This document shows positions 24,197-32,750 of a stretch of DNA of 64,000 bases, piece by piece. The stretch comes from SSSZ01 sp016790965 (GTDB lineage: Bacteria > Pseudomonadota > Gammaproteobacteria > Burkholderiales > Rhodocyclaceae), in NCBI GenBank assembly GCA_016790965.1, contig JAEUNZ010000025.1, positions 31,375 through 95,374 on the forward strand, read 5' to 3'. The stretch's first letter is position 1; every line of letters begins with the position of its first letter. Both the position numbers and the translations under genes were made by a program. The notes under the pieces are model-generated. The model saw only the letters and a list, made by a program, of their open reading frames with translations. It was not told the origin of the DNA and did no database searches.

Positions 24197-24962
24197 TGGG
24201 AAACTCGACGATGGTCTTCAATATCCACGGGTCGGTGGCGGTATTGAGGCCGCGCCCTACGCCGAGGTTGACGGTCCAACCCCGGTGCGCGATATCCAGA
24301 GTGAGGTAGGCGGTATGCTCCTGCTGCGGTCGGGGGGAAGGGTGGGCCAGTTTGCCCAGTTCGCTGTAGGTTTCGATGCCCAGGCGGACGCCCGGCGCGA
24401 CGCTGCGGGCCACCTTGAAGGCGGGACTCAGGTCGAAACCGCCGCGGTGCTGCTTGCGCGGCAGGCCGTAACTGGTCAGCAGATTGGCGATCAGGAGCCA
24501 GTCTTCGTCGCGGTAGCCGACGATGGGGCGGAGTTCCAGGCTATTGCGGCGTTCGTCGAAACGTCCGGTGGCGGTGACCAGTTCGCTGTTGAGGCCGGCG
24601 AAGACCCCGCCGTCCTCCGGGGCCGGGGCGAAGATCCACTTCAATTGCAACTGCTGTCCGCCCAGATGGGTGTCGCCGTGGCGGTCGATGACGCTGGGAA
24701 AGAGAATGCTGAGTTCGGTGTGGGGCCCGAGGGCGTAGGAAATTTCCGGAGTGACCCGCAGGCCGAGATCGGTGGGCAGCTCGCCATTGGCCTCCCGTAC
24801 CCGGCTGCGGCGCAAGGTGCGGCTGCTGTGGATTTCGAAGCCCCATTCCCCGGCTTCGCCGATGCCGTCGTCGTAGACGCGGATTTCCGCCGGGATTTCG
24901 GCCTGGGCGTTCAAGGCCAGGAAAAGGGAGCCCAGGGCCAGGGCGCGCAGTAAGTGGTTCAT
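24189..24962 (-). CDS. Putative outer-membrane or periplasmic protein
   Basis: A 257-residue protein with a signal peptide (MNHLLRALALGSLFLALNAQA) and many alternating hydrophobic/polar strands (GGQQLQLKWIFAP, RPIVGYRDEDWLLIANLLTSYGL, TAYLTLDIAHRGWTVNLGVGRGL). The C-terminus ends in an aromatic/hydrophobic stretch (TIVEFPID), in line with a small beta-barrel. No specific family recognised. Unexpectedly it is sandwiched between the AddB-like and AddA-like genes: it begins 31 bp after the former and its stop overlaps the latter by 8 bp. A DNA-repair role is unlikely; probably it only shares the transcript. Confidence 0.75.
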   Translation of the reverse strand: MNHLLRALALGSLFLALNAQAEIPAEIRVYDDGIGEAGEWGFEIHSSRTLRRSRVREANGELPTDLGLRVTPEISYALGPHTELSILFPSVIDRHGDTHLGGQQLQLKWIFAPAPEDGGVFAGLNSELVTATGRFDERRNSLELRPIVGYRDEDWLLIANLLTSYGLPRKQHRGGFDLSPAFKVARSVAPGVRLGIETYSELGKLAHPSPRPQQEHTAYLTLDIAHRGWTVNLGVGRGLNTATDPWILKTIVEFPID

Positions 24963-24993
24963 GGCAGATCCAGTCGATTCGGGGCAGCGGGAA

Positions 24994-27663
24994 TCATGGG
25001 GCCCCCTCAGGGCCGGGAAGCGCCGCCGCGCGCTCGGCCAGACGCAGCAGGGGCAGCACTTCACAATAAAGGAGGGCCTTGGGGTCGGCGAAGCGGACGG
25101 AGGCTTCTCCGGCGCCCACTTCGGCGGCGACGGCGCGCAGGCGTTCCTGCCAGTGGCGTAGCACCGCCGGCCAATCCGGGAAATCCGCCGCGGGAAAAGC
25201 CTTGCGCTTGGGGTCGTCCAGGCCGGTGATGCCGGGCAGCAGATCCTTGCGCTCGCCCACCCCGGAGAAACCCGCTTCGTCCAGGCTTACCCGGGCGAAG
25301 GCGACGGCCGCCACCGGCTCGCCGCCGGCCAGGGGCACCGCCAGGGCGGCGTAGAGCGGCAATTGGGGTTCGGTGATGCGCTCCTCGGCCCAATTGCGGG
25401 TATCGATGCGGTGGCCGGTCTTGTAATCGATCACCGCCAGGCCGCCGTCGGCCAGGCGGTCGATGCGGTCGATCACCGTGCGCACCTGAATGCCTTCGAT
25501 GTCGAGCAGCATGTCCTGTTCGCAGGCCAGCACGGCAAAATCCTGCCGCCGGGCTTCCACCGCCAGCCAGGTGCGCAGGAGCCGTTCCAGGCGCTGGGCC
25601 TCCAGTTGCCGGAAGCGGGGCGGCAATTCGCGATGGCTGGAATCCTCGAAGTCGGCCAGGGCCGCGGTCACCGCGGCGGCGACGGCGGCAGCCAGGGCCT
25701 CGGCGTCCAGGGCCAGGAGCGCCGCCCGGTCGGCGACGCCGCGCCAGAAGTGTTCCAGGGCGCCGTGCACCAGGGTACCGCGCTCCATGGCGTCCAGGCC
25801 CTCCACGGCGGGGCGCAGGCTTCGGGCGCCCAGGCGGTACTGGTAGAAGGCCCAGGCCGGGCAGATGGCCTGGGCCTTGAGCAGCCCGGTGCCGCCGGGG
25901 ACCTTTTCCCCAGGGGCCACGGCCGGGGCGCGGGCGTCGGCCAGGGATTCCAGGCGGGCCGGGGAGGGCCACGGGGGCGTAGCGCGGGGGGGCTGCGCCG
26001 CCCCTTCGGGGATGCCGGCCAGAAGGGGGCTGGGGCGCAGCAGGCGGGCGCCGTCCTGGCGCCGCCAGGAGAAGGTGATCGCGGGCGCCGCGCCAATGAG
26101 CCGGCGGTGCACGGCCGCGGCGAAGGCCAGTTCCACTTCTGCGCTGGCGTGGGGGCTGCCGGCGCGGCGCTGGATTTCCGCCGGCAGCAGGGGATTGGGG
26201 CGGGGGTTGGGCGGCCAACGATCGTCGTTCATGCCGGCGACCCACAGGGCGTCGAAAGTCAGGCCGGTGCTTTCCAGAATGCCCAGCACTTCGATGGACG
26301 GCTTGCCGCGGGTTTCCGGCTGAAAGACCTGTTCCCGGCACAGGGCGGCAAGGCGCCGCAGCGCTTCGCCGGCACCCACCGCGGGCAGCAATTCGTCGTA
26401 GCGGGCCAGGCCTTCCAGGGCAGCGAGGAAGCTGCGCCGCACCTGGTATTCCGGGCTCGAGAGGGGACGGTCGCCGGGCCATCCCAGCGCTTCGAGCCAG
26501 CCGAGGAAGACGGTGCCCCAGGCGGAAGGCGGCCGGCGGCGGGGACCGCCCTGGGCCAGGGTGGCGGCGAAGGCCTCCAGATGGCCGGCGAGCCGAGGCG
26601 CTTCGATCTTTTCGCGGGCATAGAGGCGCTTGACCAGCCGCTGCAGCGCCGGCAGGTCGGTGAAGAATTCCAGCTCGTCCCTGAGCGCCCGGTCGATGCG
26701 CGCCCGGGCGTCGGCCTCGCCCTGGCCGGCGGACCAGAAGGGCGACAGGAGCAGGGCGGAAAAGACGGCCTGCTCGTGCCGGGGGCTGACGCCCAGGGCC
26801 AGGAGGTCCAGGGCCACGGCCGCCAGGGGCTGACTGGCCAGGGGGCGGCCGAGGGAGATGTTGAACATCCGCGGGCTGTCCGGCGCCCCGGGGGCGAGAA
26901 TTTCCGGGTGCAGGGCGTCCTCCAGGGCGAAGCCGAGGGCGTCCAGGCGTTCCGCCAGGTCAGGGACGACGATGCCCAGGCGGGCGTCCGGGTCGGCGGC
27001 GAGGGCGTCCCGCGCCCAGGCGGCGATGGCCAGGGCTTCGGCCTGGGCGTCGTCGCAGGCCAGACGGTGTCGGGCCGTCGCCGGCATTGCGCCGGCCGGG
27101 TATTCGCCGACCCGGACGCCGCGTTCGCCCAAAGTCTGGCGCAGACGCAGCTCTTCCGGGGTGTAGCGGTCGAAGCCGGCGAAGTCCACCGCCGCGGGCA
27201 GGGGGACCGACCCGGCGGCGATGAGGCTGCGGGCGATTTCCGGCAGGCGGGCCGCCTCCGTCCAGCCGCCAGCCGCGCAGCGCTTGCGGAATTCCCGGCG
27301 CCAGGCGACGAAGAGGCGGCCTTCCTCCGCCAGGGCGGCGGGGGGCAGTTCCAGGTTCCAGATGAGGGCCAGGGCATGCGCTTCATGGGCCGCGGCCGCG
27401 AGACCGGCCAGGTCGAAGAGGGGCAGGGCGTCGTCGGGCAGCGAGGCGGCGATCACCTGTTCCCACAGCAGCCTTTCGCAGGCGCCGTCGAGCAGACGCA
27501 GCGTGGGTCCGCTGCCGTCCAGGGCCGCGTCTTCCACCAGGCGGGCCAACCAGGCGCCCACGGTGAAGGCGGCGGGGGTCTCCCAGGTGCCGTCCGCCCC
27601 GGCGGGGACCGCGCTGCGCAGGGCCTCGGCCAGGCGGGCGGTGGCGCAGAGGGTCAGGGCCAC
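24994..27663 (-). CDS. AddB-like nuclease subunit (TIGR03623-type DNA repair protein)
   Basis: An 889-residue protein with a degenerate helicase-like first half (no Walker A near the N-terminus) and a C-terminal PD-(D/E)XK nuclease (VIDRIDR then GLAVIDYKTGHRID). This matches the family annotated as probable DNA repair protein, the partner of an AddA-like helicase. The four cysteines of the iron-sulphur-type AddB nuclease are not all visible: only AICPAWAF before and LLYCEVL after the nuclease core. The start is GTG at 27663, 7 bp after the uvrA stop, so it is probably cotranscribed with uvrA and addA as a DNA-repair operon. Confidence 0.88.
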   Translation of the reverse strand: MALTLCATARLAEALRSAVPAGADGTWETPAAFTVGAWLARLVEDAALDGSGPTLRLLDGACERLLWEQVIAASLPDDALPLFDLAGLAAAAHEAHALALIWNLELPPAALAEEGRLFVAWRREFRKRCAAGGWTEAARLPEIARSLIAAGSVPLPAAVDFAGFDRYTPEELRLRQTLGERGVRVGEYPAGAMPATARHRLACDDAQAEALAIAAWARDALAADPDARLGIVVPDLAERLDALGFALEDALHPEILAPGAPDSPRMFNISLGRPLASQPLAAVALDLLALGVSPRHEQAVFSALLLSPFWSAGQGEADARARIDRALRDELEFFTDLPALQRLVKRLYAREKIEAPRLAGHLEAFAATLAQGGPRRRPPSAWGTVFLGWLEALGWPGDRPLSSPEYQVRRSFLAALEGLARYDELLPAVGAGEALRRLAALCREQVFQPETRGKPSIEVLGILESTGLTFDALWVAGMNDDRWPPNPRPNPLLPAEIQRRAGSPHASAEVELAFAAAVHRRLIGAAPAITFSWRRQDGARLLRPSPLLAGIPEGAAQPPRATPPWPSPARLESLADARAPAVAPGEKVPGGTGLLKAQAICPAWAFYQYRLGARSLRPAVEGLDAMERGTLVHGALEHFWRGVADRAALLALDAEALAAAVAAAVTAALADFEDSSHRELPPRFRQLEAQRLERLLRTWLAVEARRQDFAVLACEQDMLLDIEGIQVRTVIDRIDRLADGGLAVIDYKTGHRIDTRNWAEERITEPQLPLYAALAVPLAGGEPVAAVAFARVSLDEAGFSGVGERKDLLPGITGLDDPKRKAFPAADFPDWPAVLRHWQERLRAVAAEVGAGEASVRFADPKALLYCEVLPLLRLAERAAALPGPEGAP

Positions 27664-27670
27664 GGCGCAG

Positions 27671-30493
27671 TCAGTCGCAGGCCAGGAGGGGCTTCAGAAA
27701 GCGCCCGGTGTAACTGGCGGCTTCCCGGGCCACCGCCTCCGGCGTGCCGGCCACCAGGATGCGCCCGCCGCCGTCGCCGCCTTCGGGGCCGAGGTCCACC
27801 AGCCAGTCGGCAGTCTTGATCACGTCGAGGTTGTGCTCGATGACCACCACGGTGTTGCCGTGGTCGGCCAGGCGGTGGAGTACGGTGAGCAGCAGTTCGA
27901 TGTCGGCGAAATGGAGCCCGGTGGTGGGTTCGTCCAGGATGTAGAGGGTGCGGCCGGTGTCGCGCTTGGAGAGTTCGAGGCCCAGCTTGACCCGTTGCGC
28001 CTCGCCGCCGGAGAGGGTGGTGGCGCTCTGCCCCAGGGTGATGTACGAGAGGCCCACGTCCACCAGGGTTTGCAGCTTTCTGGCGATCACCGGTACGGGG
28101 TCGAAGAATTCCCGCGCCTGCTCGACGGTCATGCCCAGGATGTCGTGGATGTTCTTGCCCTTGTACTGGATTTCCAGGGTTTCCCGGTTGTAGCGCTTGC
28201 CGTGGCAGACGTCGCAGGGGACGTAAATGTCCGGCAGGAAGTGCATCTCCACCTTGATCATGCCGTCGCCCTGGCAGGCCTCGCAGCGCCCTCCCTTGAC
28301 GTTGAAACTGAAGCGCCCCGGCCCGTAGCCCCGGGCGCGGGCTTCTGGCACGCCGGAAAAGAGGTCGCGGATGGGGGTGAGGAGCCCGGTGTAGGTGGCC
28401 GGGTTGGAACGCGGCGTGCGGCCGATGGGCGACTGGTCTACGTTGATGACCTTGTCGAACAGGTCCAGGCCCTCGATGTCCTCGTGGGCCGCGGGCTCCG
28501 CCGTGGAGCCGTAGAGATGCTTGGCCGCCGCGGCGTAGAGGGTGTCGTTGATGAGCGTCGACTTGCCCGAGCCGGAAACGCCGGTGATGCAGGTGAACAG
28601 CCCCACCGGAATTTCCAGGGTGACGTCCTTCAAGTTATTGCCACTGGCGCCGATGACCTTGAGCTGTTTCGTCGGGTTGGGCACCCGGCGCTTCCCCGGG
28701 ACCGCGATCTGCTTCTTGCCCGAGAGGTAGGCGCCGGTGAGGGAATTGGGGTGCCTCGCCACTTCGTCCGGCTCACCCTCGGCGACGATGGCGCCGCCAT
28801 GGACCCCGGCGCCGGGGCCGATATCCACCACGTAGTCGGCCAGGCGGATGGCGTCCTCGTCGTGCTCGACGACGATCACCGTATTGCCGATGTCCCGCAA
28901 TTGCTGCAGGGTTTGCAAGAGCCGCGCGTTATCCCGCTGGTGCAGGCCGATGGAAGGTTCGTCCAGGACGTACATGACCCCGGTAAGGCCGGAACCGATC
29001 TGCGACGCCAGCCGAATGCGCTGGGCTTCGCCGCCGGAGAGAGTCTCGGCGGAACGCTCCAGGCACAGGTAATCCAGGCCCACGTTGATGAGGAAGGAGA
29101 GCCGCGAGGTGATCTCCTTCAAAATCTTCTCCGCCACCTGGGCCTTGTGGCCTGTCATCTGCAGCAGGTTGAAGTAATTGCGCGCCTCGCCCAGGGGCAG
29201 GCGGCTGATTTCGTGCAGGGTCTTTTCCCCCACCCGCACGTGGCGGGCTTCAGTGCGCAGGCGGGTGCCGGCGCACTGGGGGCAGGCCGTGTTGCTGATG
29301 AATTTGGCCAGTTCCTCGCGCACCGCCAGGGAGTCCGTCTCTTTGTAACGCCGCTCCAAGTTATGGACGATGCCCTCGAAGCTGTGCTCCCGCGTCACCA
29401 GCCGGCCCCGCTCGTTCAAATACTGGAAGGGCAGCACATCGCGGCCTGAGCCGTAGAGCACCACCTTCTGCACCGCTTCCGGCAGTTGCTCGAAGGGCGT
29501 GTCGATATCGAAGGCGAAGTGCGCGGCCAGGGAGGCCAGCATCTGGAAATAGAACTGGTTGCGCTTGTCCCAGCCGCGAATGGCGCCGGCGGCCAGGGAC
29601 AGCTCCGGGTGGGCGACGACCCGCTTGGGGTCGAAGAACTGGATCACCCCCAGGCCGTCGCACTTGGGGCAGGCGCCCATGGGATTGTTGAAGGAGAAGA
29701 GGCGCGGTTCCAGTTCCTGCAAGGCATAGGAACACACCGGGCAGGCGAACTTGGCGGAGAACAGGTGTTCCTTCTCGCTCTCCATCTCCAGGGCGATGGC
29801 CCGGCCGTCGGCGTGGCGGAGCGCCGTCTCGAAGGATTCGGCCAGGCGCTGGCGCATGTCCTCCCGCACCTTCAGGCGATCGACGACCACATCCACATCG
29901 TGCTTCTGCATCTTGTTGAGCTTCGGCACGTCGTCGATCTCGTACACCGTGCCGTCCACCCGCACCCGGGCGAAGCCCTGGGCGCGCAGTTCGGCAAAGA
30001 GATCCAGTTGCTCGCCCTTACGGGCCGCCACCACGGGGGCCAGGATCATCAGCTTGGTTTCTTCCGGCAGGGCCAGAACGTGATCGACCATCTGAGAAAC
30101 CGTCTGGGCCTCCAGGGGCTGCCCGTGCTCCGGGCAGTAGGGCGTGCCGGCCCGGGCGAAGAGCAGGCGCAGGTAATCGTGGATTTCGGTGACCGTGCCC
30201 ACCGTGGAGCGCGGGTTATGGCTGGTGGCCTTCTGCTCGATGGAAATGGCCGGCGACAGGCCCTCGATGAGGTCCACGTCCGGCTTCTCCATCAATTGCA
30301 AAAACTGGCGGGCGTAGGCGGAAAGCGACTCCACGTAACGCCGTTGCCCTTCCGCATAGAGGGTGTCAAAGGCCAGGGAAGACTTGCCGGAACCGGAAAG
30401 CCCGGTGATGACGATGAGCTTGTCCCGGGGCAGGTCGAGGTTGATGTTCTTGAGATTGTGGGTGCGGGCACCGCGGATGCGGATTTCTTCCAT
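27671..30493 (-). CDS. uvrA: Excinuclease ABC subunit A
   Basis: UvrA recognises bulky DNA lesions and loads UvrB in nucleotide excision repair. The 940-residue protein has two ABC ATPase modules: Walker A TGLSGSGKSSLAFDT (about 30-45) and TGVSGSGKSTLINDT (about 635-650), with signatures LSGGEAQR in each. It also has zinc modules with CPVC/CPKC in the first half and CEAC/CDVC in the second. Length is normal. It heads a minus-strand series with the AddB-like, envelope and AddA-like genes; the gap to the AddB-like gene is only 7 bp. Confidence 0.98.
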   Translation of the reverse strand: MEEIRIRGARTHNLKNINLDLPRDKLIVITGLSGSGKSSLAFDTLYAEGQRRYVESLSAYARQFLQLMEKPDVDLIEGLSPAISIEQKATSHNPRSTVGTVTEIHDYLRLLFARAGTPYCPEHGQPLEAQTVSQMVDHVLALPEETKLMILAPVVAARKGEQLDLFAELRAQGFARVRVDGTVYEIDDVPKLNKMQKHDVDVVVDRLKVREDMRQRLAESFETALRHADGRAIALEMESEKEHLFSAKFACPVCSYALQELEPRLFSFNNPMGACPKCDGLGVIQFFDPKRVVAHPELSLAAGAIRGWDKRNQFYFQMLASLAAHFAFDIDTPFEQLPEAVQKVVLYGSGRDVLPFQYLNERGRLVTREHSFEGIVHNLERRYKETDSLAVREELAKFISNTACPQCAGTRLRTEARHVRVGEKTLHEISRLPLGEARNYFNLLQMTGHKAQVAEKILKEITSRLSFLINVGLDYLCLERSAETLSGGEAQRIRLASQIGSGLTGVMYVLDEPSIGLHQRDNARLLQTLQQLRDIGNTVIVVEHDEDAIRLADYVVDIGPGAGVHGGAIVAEGEPDEVARHPNSLTGAYLSGKKQIAVPGKRRVPNPTKQLKVIGASGNNLKDVTLEIPVGLFTCITGVSGSGKSTLINDTLYAAAAKHLYGSTAEPAAHEDIEGLDLFDKVINVDQSPIGRTPRSNPATYTGLLTPIRDLFSGVPEARARGYGPGRFSFNVKGGRCEACQGDGMIKVEMHFLPDIYVPCDVCHGKRYNRETLEIQYKGKNIHDILGMTVEQAREFFDPVPVIARKLQTLVDVGLSYITLGQSATTLSGGEAQRVKLGLELSKRDTGRTLYILDEPTTGLHFADIELLLTVLHRLADHGNTVVVIEHNLDVIKTADWLVDLGPEGGDGGGRILVAGTPEAVAREAASYTGRFLKPLLACD

Positions 30494-30543
30494 GGCGGGG
30501 CGGGGGACGGCGGGGAAACCGACAACTATACGCGGTGCGGTGA

Positions 30544-30966
30544 CTAAAAGAGAGCGGCTCCTGTCGCCACGAGGGCTTTGCGCAGCGCCGCATCCAGCGT
30601 TGCCAGGGGCAGACCCTCGCGCAGCGCCAGTTCAAGATAGGCCGCGTCATAAGTGGAAAGCCCGAAACGCCGCGCCAGATTGAGGGTGTCATGGAGCGCG
30701 TGGCGTGTCGATTCGTCATCGGTGACGATGGCCATGTCCTGCAAGACCCCGAGAAACCTGGCACTCTGGGCCTCGCTGAGCAGCCCCCGGGACTCGGCCC
30801 GGGCGATGACATTCCCCGCCTCCAGGGACCAAAGCGCCGGCACGACGGCTTGGGCACCGGCGCTTTCCATGCGCTCCAGTACCCCGGCAGCGTACTCGCG
30901 ATCCGCCACTGAACCGTCGCCGAACAGCCAGCGCATGACCACCGAGTTGTCGAGGACAAAGCGCAT
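30544..30966 (-). CDS. PIN-domain toxin, VapC-like
   Basis: A 140-residue PIN-domain protein: Asp6 in MRFVLDNSVVMRW, Glu in WSLEAGNVIARA, Asp in STYDAAYLELAL and Asp in LATLDAALRKAL form the acidic metal-binding set of VapC-type ribonucleases. The ATG at 30966 overlaps the antitoxin stop (TGATG), the usual coupling in toxin-antitoxin modules. The product is predicted to cleave RNA, often initiator tRNA in this family, when free of antitoxin. It ends 50 bp from uvrA, which lies downstream on the same strand, so read-through into uvrA is conceivable. Confidence 0.88.
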   Translation of the reverse strand: MRFVLDNSVVMRWLFGDGSVADREYAAGVLERMESAGAQAVVPALWSLEAGNVIARAESRGLLSEAQSARFLGVLQDMAIVTDDESTRHALHDTLNLARRFGLSTYDAAYLELALREGLPLATLDAALRKALVATGAALF

Positions 30967-31214
30967 CAATCGCGCCCTTCTTCGATCAGTGCCTTGATGT
31001 CAACCGCCGCCGCCGGGCGTTCGTCCATGAAGACCCGCATACGGCCCGCCGCCGCGGAGGTCTTTTGGGCATCGGCTGAGTGGATGGGCGACAGATCGGC
31101 GATCGGCCGGCCCCGCTGGGTGATGACGAAGCTCCCTCCCGCCTGGACCTTACGCAGGATTTCCGGCAGATGAGTCTTGGCGTCGTAAGCGCCGATTTCC
31201 TTGGGCGTTCCCAT
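30966..31214 (-). CDS. Phd/YefM-type antitoxin
   Basis: An 82-residue protein with the Phd/YefM N-terminal fold (IGAYDAKTHLPEILRKV, FVITQRGRPIADLSPI) that binds operator DNA, and a C-terminal acidic tail (IKALIEEGRD) suited to covering the toxin. The ATG at 31214 follows GAGGAG at 7-8 bp; codons upstream of it look non-coding. Paired with the PIN toxin by a TGATG overlap. Repeats in its promoter are likely the autoregulatory operator. Confidence 0.88.
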   Translation of the reverse strand: MGTPKEIGAYDAKTHLPEILRKVQAGGSFVITQRGRPIADLSPIHSADAQKTSAAAGRMRVFMDERPAAAVDIKALIEEGRD

Positions 31215-31234
31215 AGCGTTCTCCTCGGGGTTCG

Positions 31235-31271
31235 GATAGACCAGTATATAGACCGGTCCAGTGCCGAGCAA
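31235..31271 (-). promoter_or_regulatory. Promoter and candidate operator of the toxin-antitoxin pair
   Basis: On the minus strand TTGCTC (31271-31266) and TATACT (31248-31243) are 17 bp apart, a good sigma-70 promoter. Two direct repeats of ATAGACC on the plus strand (31236-31242 and 31248-31254 region) overlap the -10 and the likely start. This is where a Phd/YefM antitoxin would bind to repress its own operon. Confidence 0.6.
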
Positions 31272-31347
31272 TGCTGAGCGCCCCGCGGGCTACGCGAGTC
31301 TTGCTGCGCTTCAAAAGACCGATAAGGGTAAGGCGGTTATTGGTCAG

Positions 31348-31554
31348 ATGGCGATTTTTCTGGCTGAGCAAACCTCATTTCCGGATCTGCGAAACTGGGA
31401 GGACTCGGCAGAAAAAATTCGAGATGCGTCCAAGGCTGTATCTGAACTGAACGAGCATATTCGGGAGCAGACTGAAATTGTTCGAGCAGAACAAGATCGT
31501 GAGGCAGCGAAGCAAAAGGCAAGGGAGGAACGCGCCACTAGCCTTGGGTCATGA
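31348..31554 (+). CDS. Small ORF of unknown origin, possibly a gene remnant
   Basis: A 68-residue frame from the ATG at 31348 (a GTG at 31261 would give 97 residues) with a charged helical C-terminus (ASKAVSELNEHIREQTEI, then VRAEQDREAAKQKAREE) that could form a coiled coil. The DNA from about 31300 to 31560 is visibly less GC-rich than its neighbours, and no ribosome site is clear. It may be foreign DNA or the tail of a lost gene next to the toxin-antitoxin pair. No family recognised; expression is doubtful. Confidence 0.35.
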   Translation: MAIFLAEQTSFPDLRNWEDSAEKIRDASKAVSELNEHIREQTEIVRAEQDREAAKQKAREERATSLGS

Positions 31555-31693
31555 TGTCTCCTCAGGGGATTGGGCTGAAGTTTGACCTTGGGAGACAGGC
31601 GGCGCCAGCGTCGCTTGCGGGGAACACGCCCTTAACGATGCGCATGGGCCTGGTGGTGGCTACGCGGCGTTAAATGGCTTGCGGGCATGCCGC

Positions 31694-32728
31694 CTACCGC
31701 AACCCCTCCACCTTGCCGCCAGCGCCTTCACCCGCCCGTCCCCGGATCGCCTCCGCCAGTTGGAACACCGCCATGGCGTAGAAGCTGGAGCGGTTGTAGC
31801 GGGTGATGACGTAGAAGTTTTCGAAGCCCAGCCAGTATTCGGTGTCCCTGCCGGGGGAAACGAGGTCCACCAGGGTGACGGTGGCCGTGGGAGGGGCCTC
31901 GCCGGTGATGCCTTTTTCGGCCAGGGTGGCGACGCTGAGGCTGGGGCGGATGCCGGCTTCCAGGAAGGCGGGTTCCGGTGGGGCGGCGGTCAGGGCGGGC
32001 ACGGCGACGGGCTGGCCGGCTTGCCAGCCATGGCGTTCCAGAAAGCGGGCCACGCTGCCGATGGCGTCGGCGGTGCTTCCGCCCAGGTCGATGCGCGCGT
32101 CGCCGTCGAAATCCACGGCGTAGCGGCGCTGGCTGCCGGGCATGAATTGGGGGATGCCGATGGCGCCGGCGAAGGAGCCCTTGACGGCCAGGGGGTCGAG
32201 GCCGTTTTCGCGGGTGAGCAGGAGGAACTGTTCCAGTTCGGTGCGGAAGAATTCCGCGCGGGGCGGGTAATCGAAGGCCAGGGTGGCGAGGGCTTCCAGG
32301 ACGCTGAAGCCGCCGGTGTTGCGGCCGTATTCGGTTTCCACGCCGACGATGGCGACGATGATTTCTTCGGGCACGCCGTAAAGTGCCGTGGCGCGGGCGA
32401 GGGTTTCCCGGTGTTCGGCCCAGAAGCGTGCGCCGCCTTCGATGCGCCGTTCGTTGAGGAAGCGGGGGCGGTAGCGCTCCCAGGAGCGTTGCAGGGGGGA
32501 ACTGGGGGGGCGAATCAGTTGCAGCACCTTGGGGTTGGAGTGGACGCGGGCAAAGAGCTTGAGCAGGGTGTCGGGGTCGAATCCTTCGCGTTGGGCGAAA
32601 TCGCGGGTGAAGGCGAGGGTGTCGGGCTGCTCGGCGAAGCTGGGCTTGGGGGCAGGGCGTGCGGCGAGGGCGGGAAGGGAAGGCAGGGCGGCCGCGATGA
32701 GCAGGGCGGCGGCGAGAGTTCGATTCAC
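31694..32728 (-). CDS. mltB: Soluble lytic murein transglycosylase, MltB family
   Basis: Cleaves peptidoglycan glycan strands with formation of 1,6-anhydromuramic ends. The 344-residue protein has a signal peptide (ends PALAA) without a lipobox, so it is periplasmic rather than lipid-anchored. It has the MltB catalytic region GVETEYGRNTG with Glu131, then QFLLLTRENGLDPLAVKGSF-type and GIPQFMPGS motifs, and a C-terminal YNRSSFYAMAVFQLAEAI block. Its stop lies about 140 bp from the small low-GC ORF. It is preceded by the transglutaminase gene, with 22 bp between them. Confidence 0.93.
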   Translation of the reverse strand: MNRTLAAALLIAAALPSLPALAARPAPKPSFAEQPDTLAFTRDFAQREGFDPDTLLKLFARVHSNPKVLQLIRPPSSPLQRSWERYRPRFLNERRIEGGARFWAEHRETLARATALYGVPEEIIVAIVGVETEYGRNTGGFSVLEALATLAFDYPPRAEFFRTELEQFLLLTRENGLDPLAVKGSFAGAIGIPQFMPGSQRRYAVDFDGDARIDLGGSTADAIGSVARFLERHGWQAGQPVAVPALTAAPPEPAFLEAGIRPSLSVATLAEKGITGEAPPTATVTLVDLVSPGRDTEYWLGFENFYVITRYNRSSFYAMAVFQLAEAIRGRAGEGAGGKVEGLR

Positions 32729-32750
32729 AGGATTTTCCTTGTCGTGTGGG

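Noticed and set aside
25363..27819. An 818-codon plus-strand frame opposite the AddB-like gene
   Set aside because: Low-complexity Gly/Gln/Arg translation typical of antisense frames; the minus-strand frame carries recognisable nuclease motifs.
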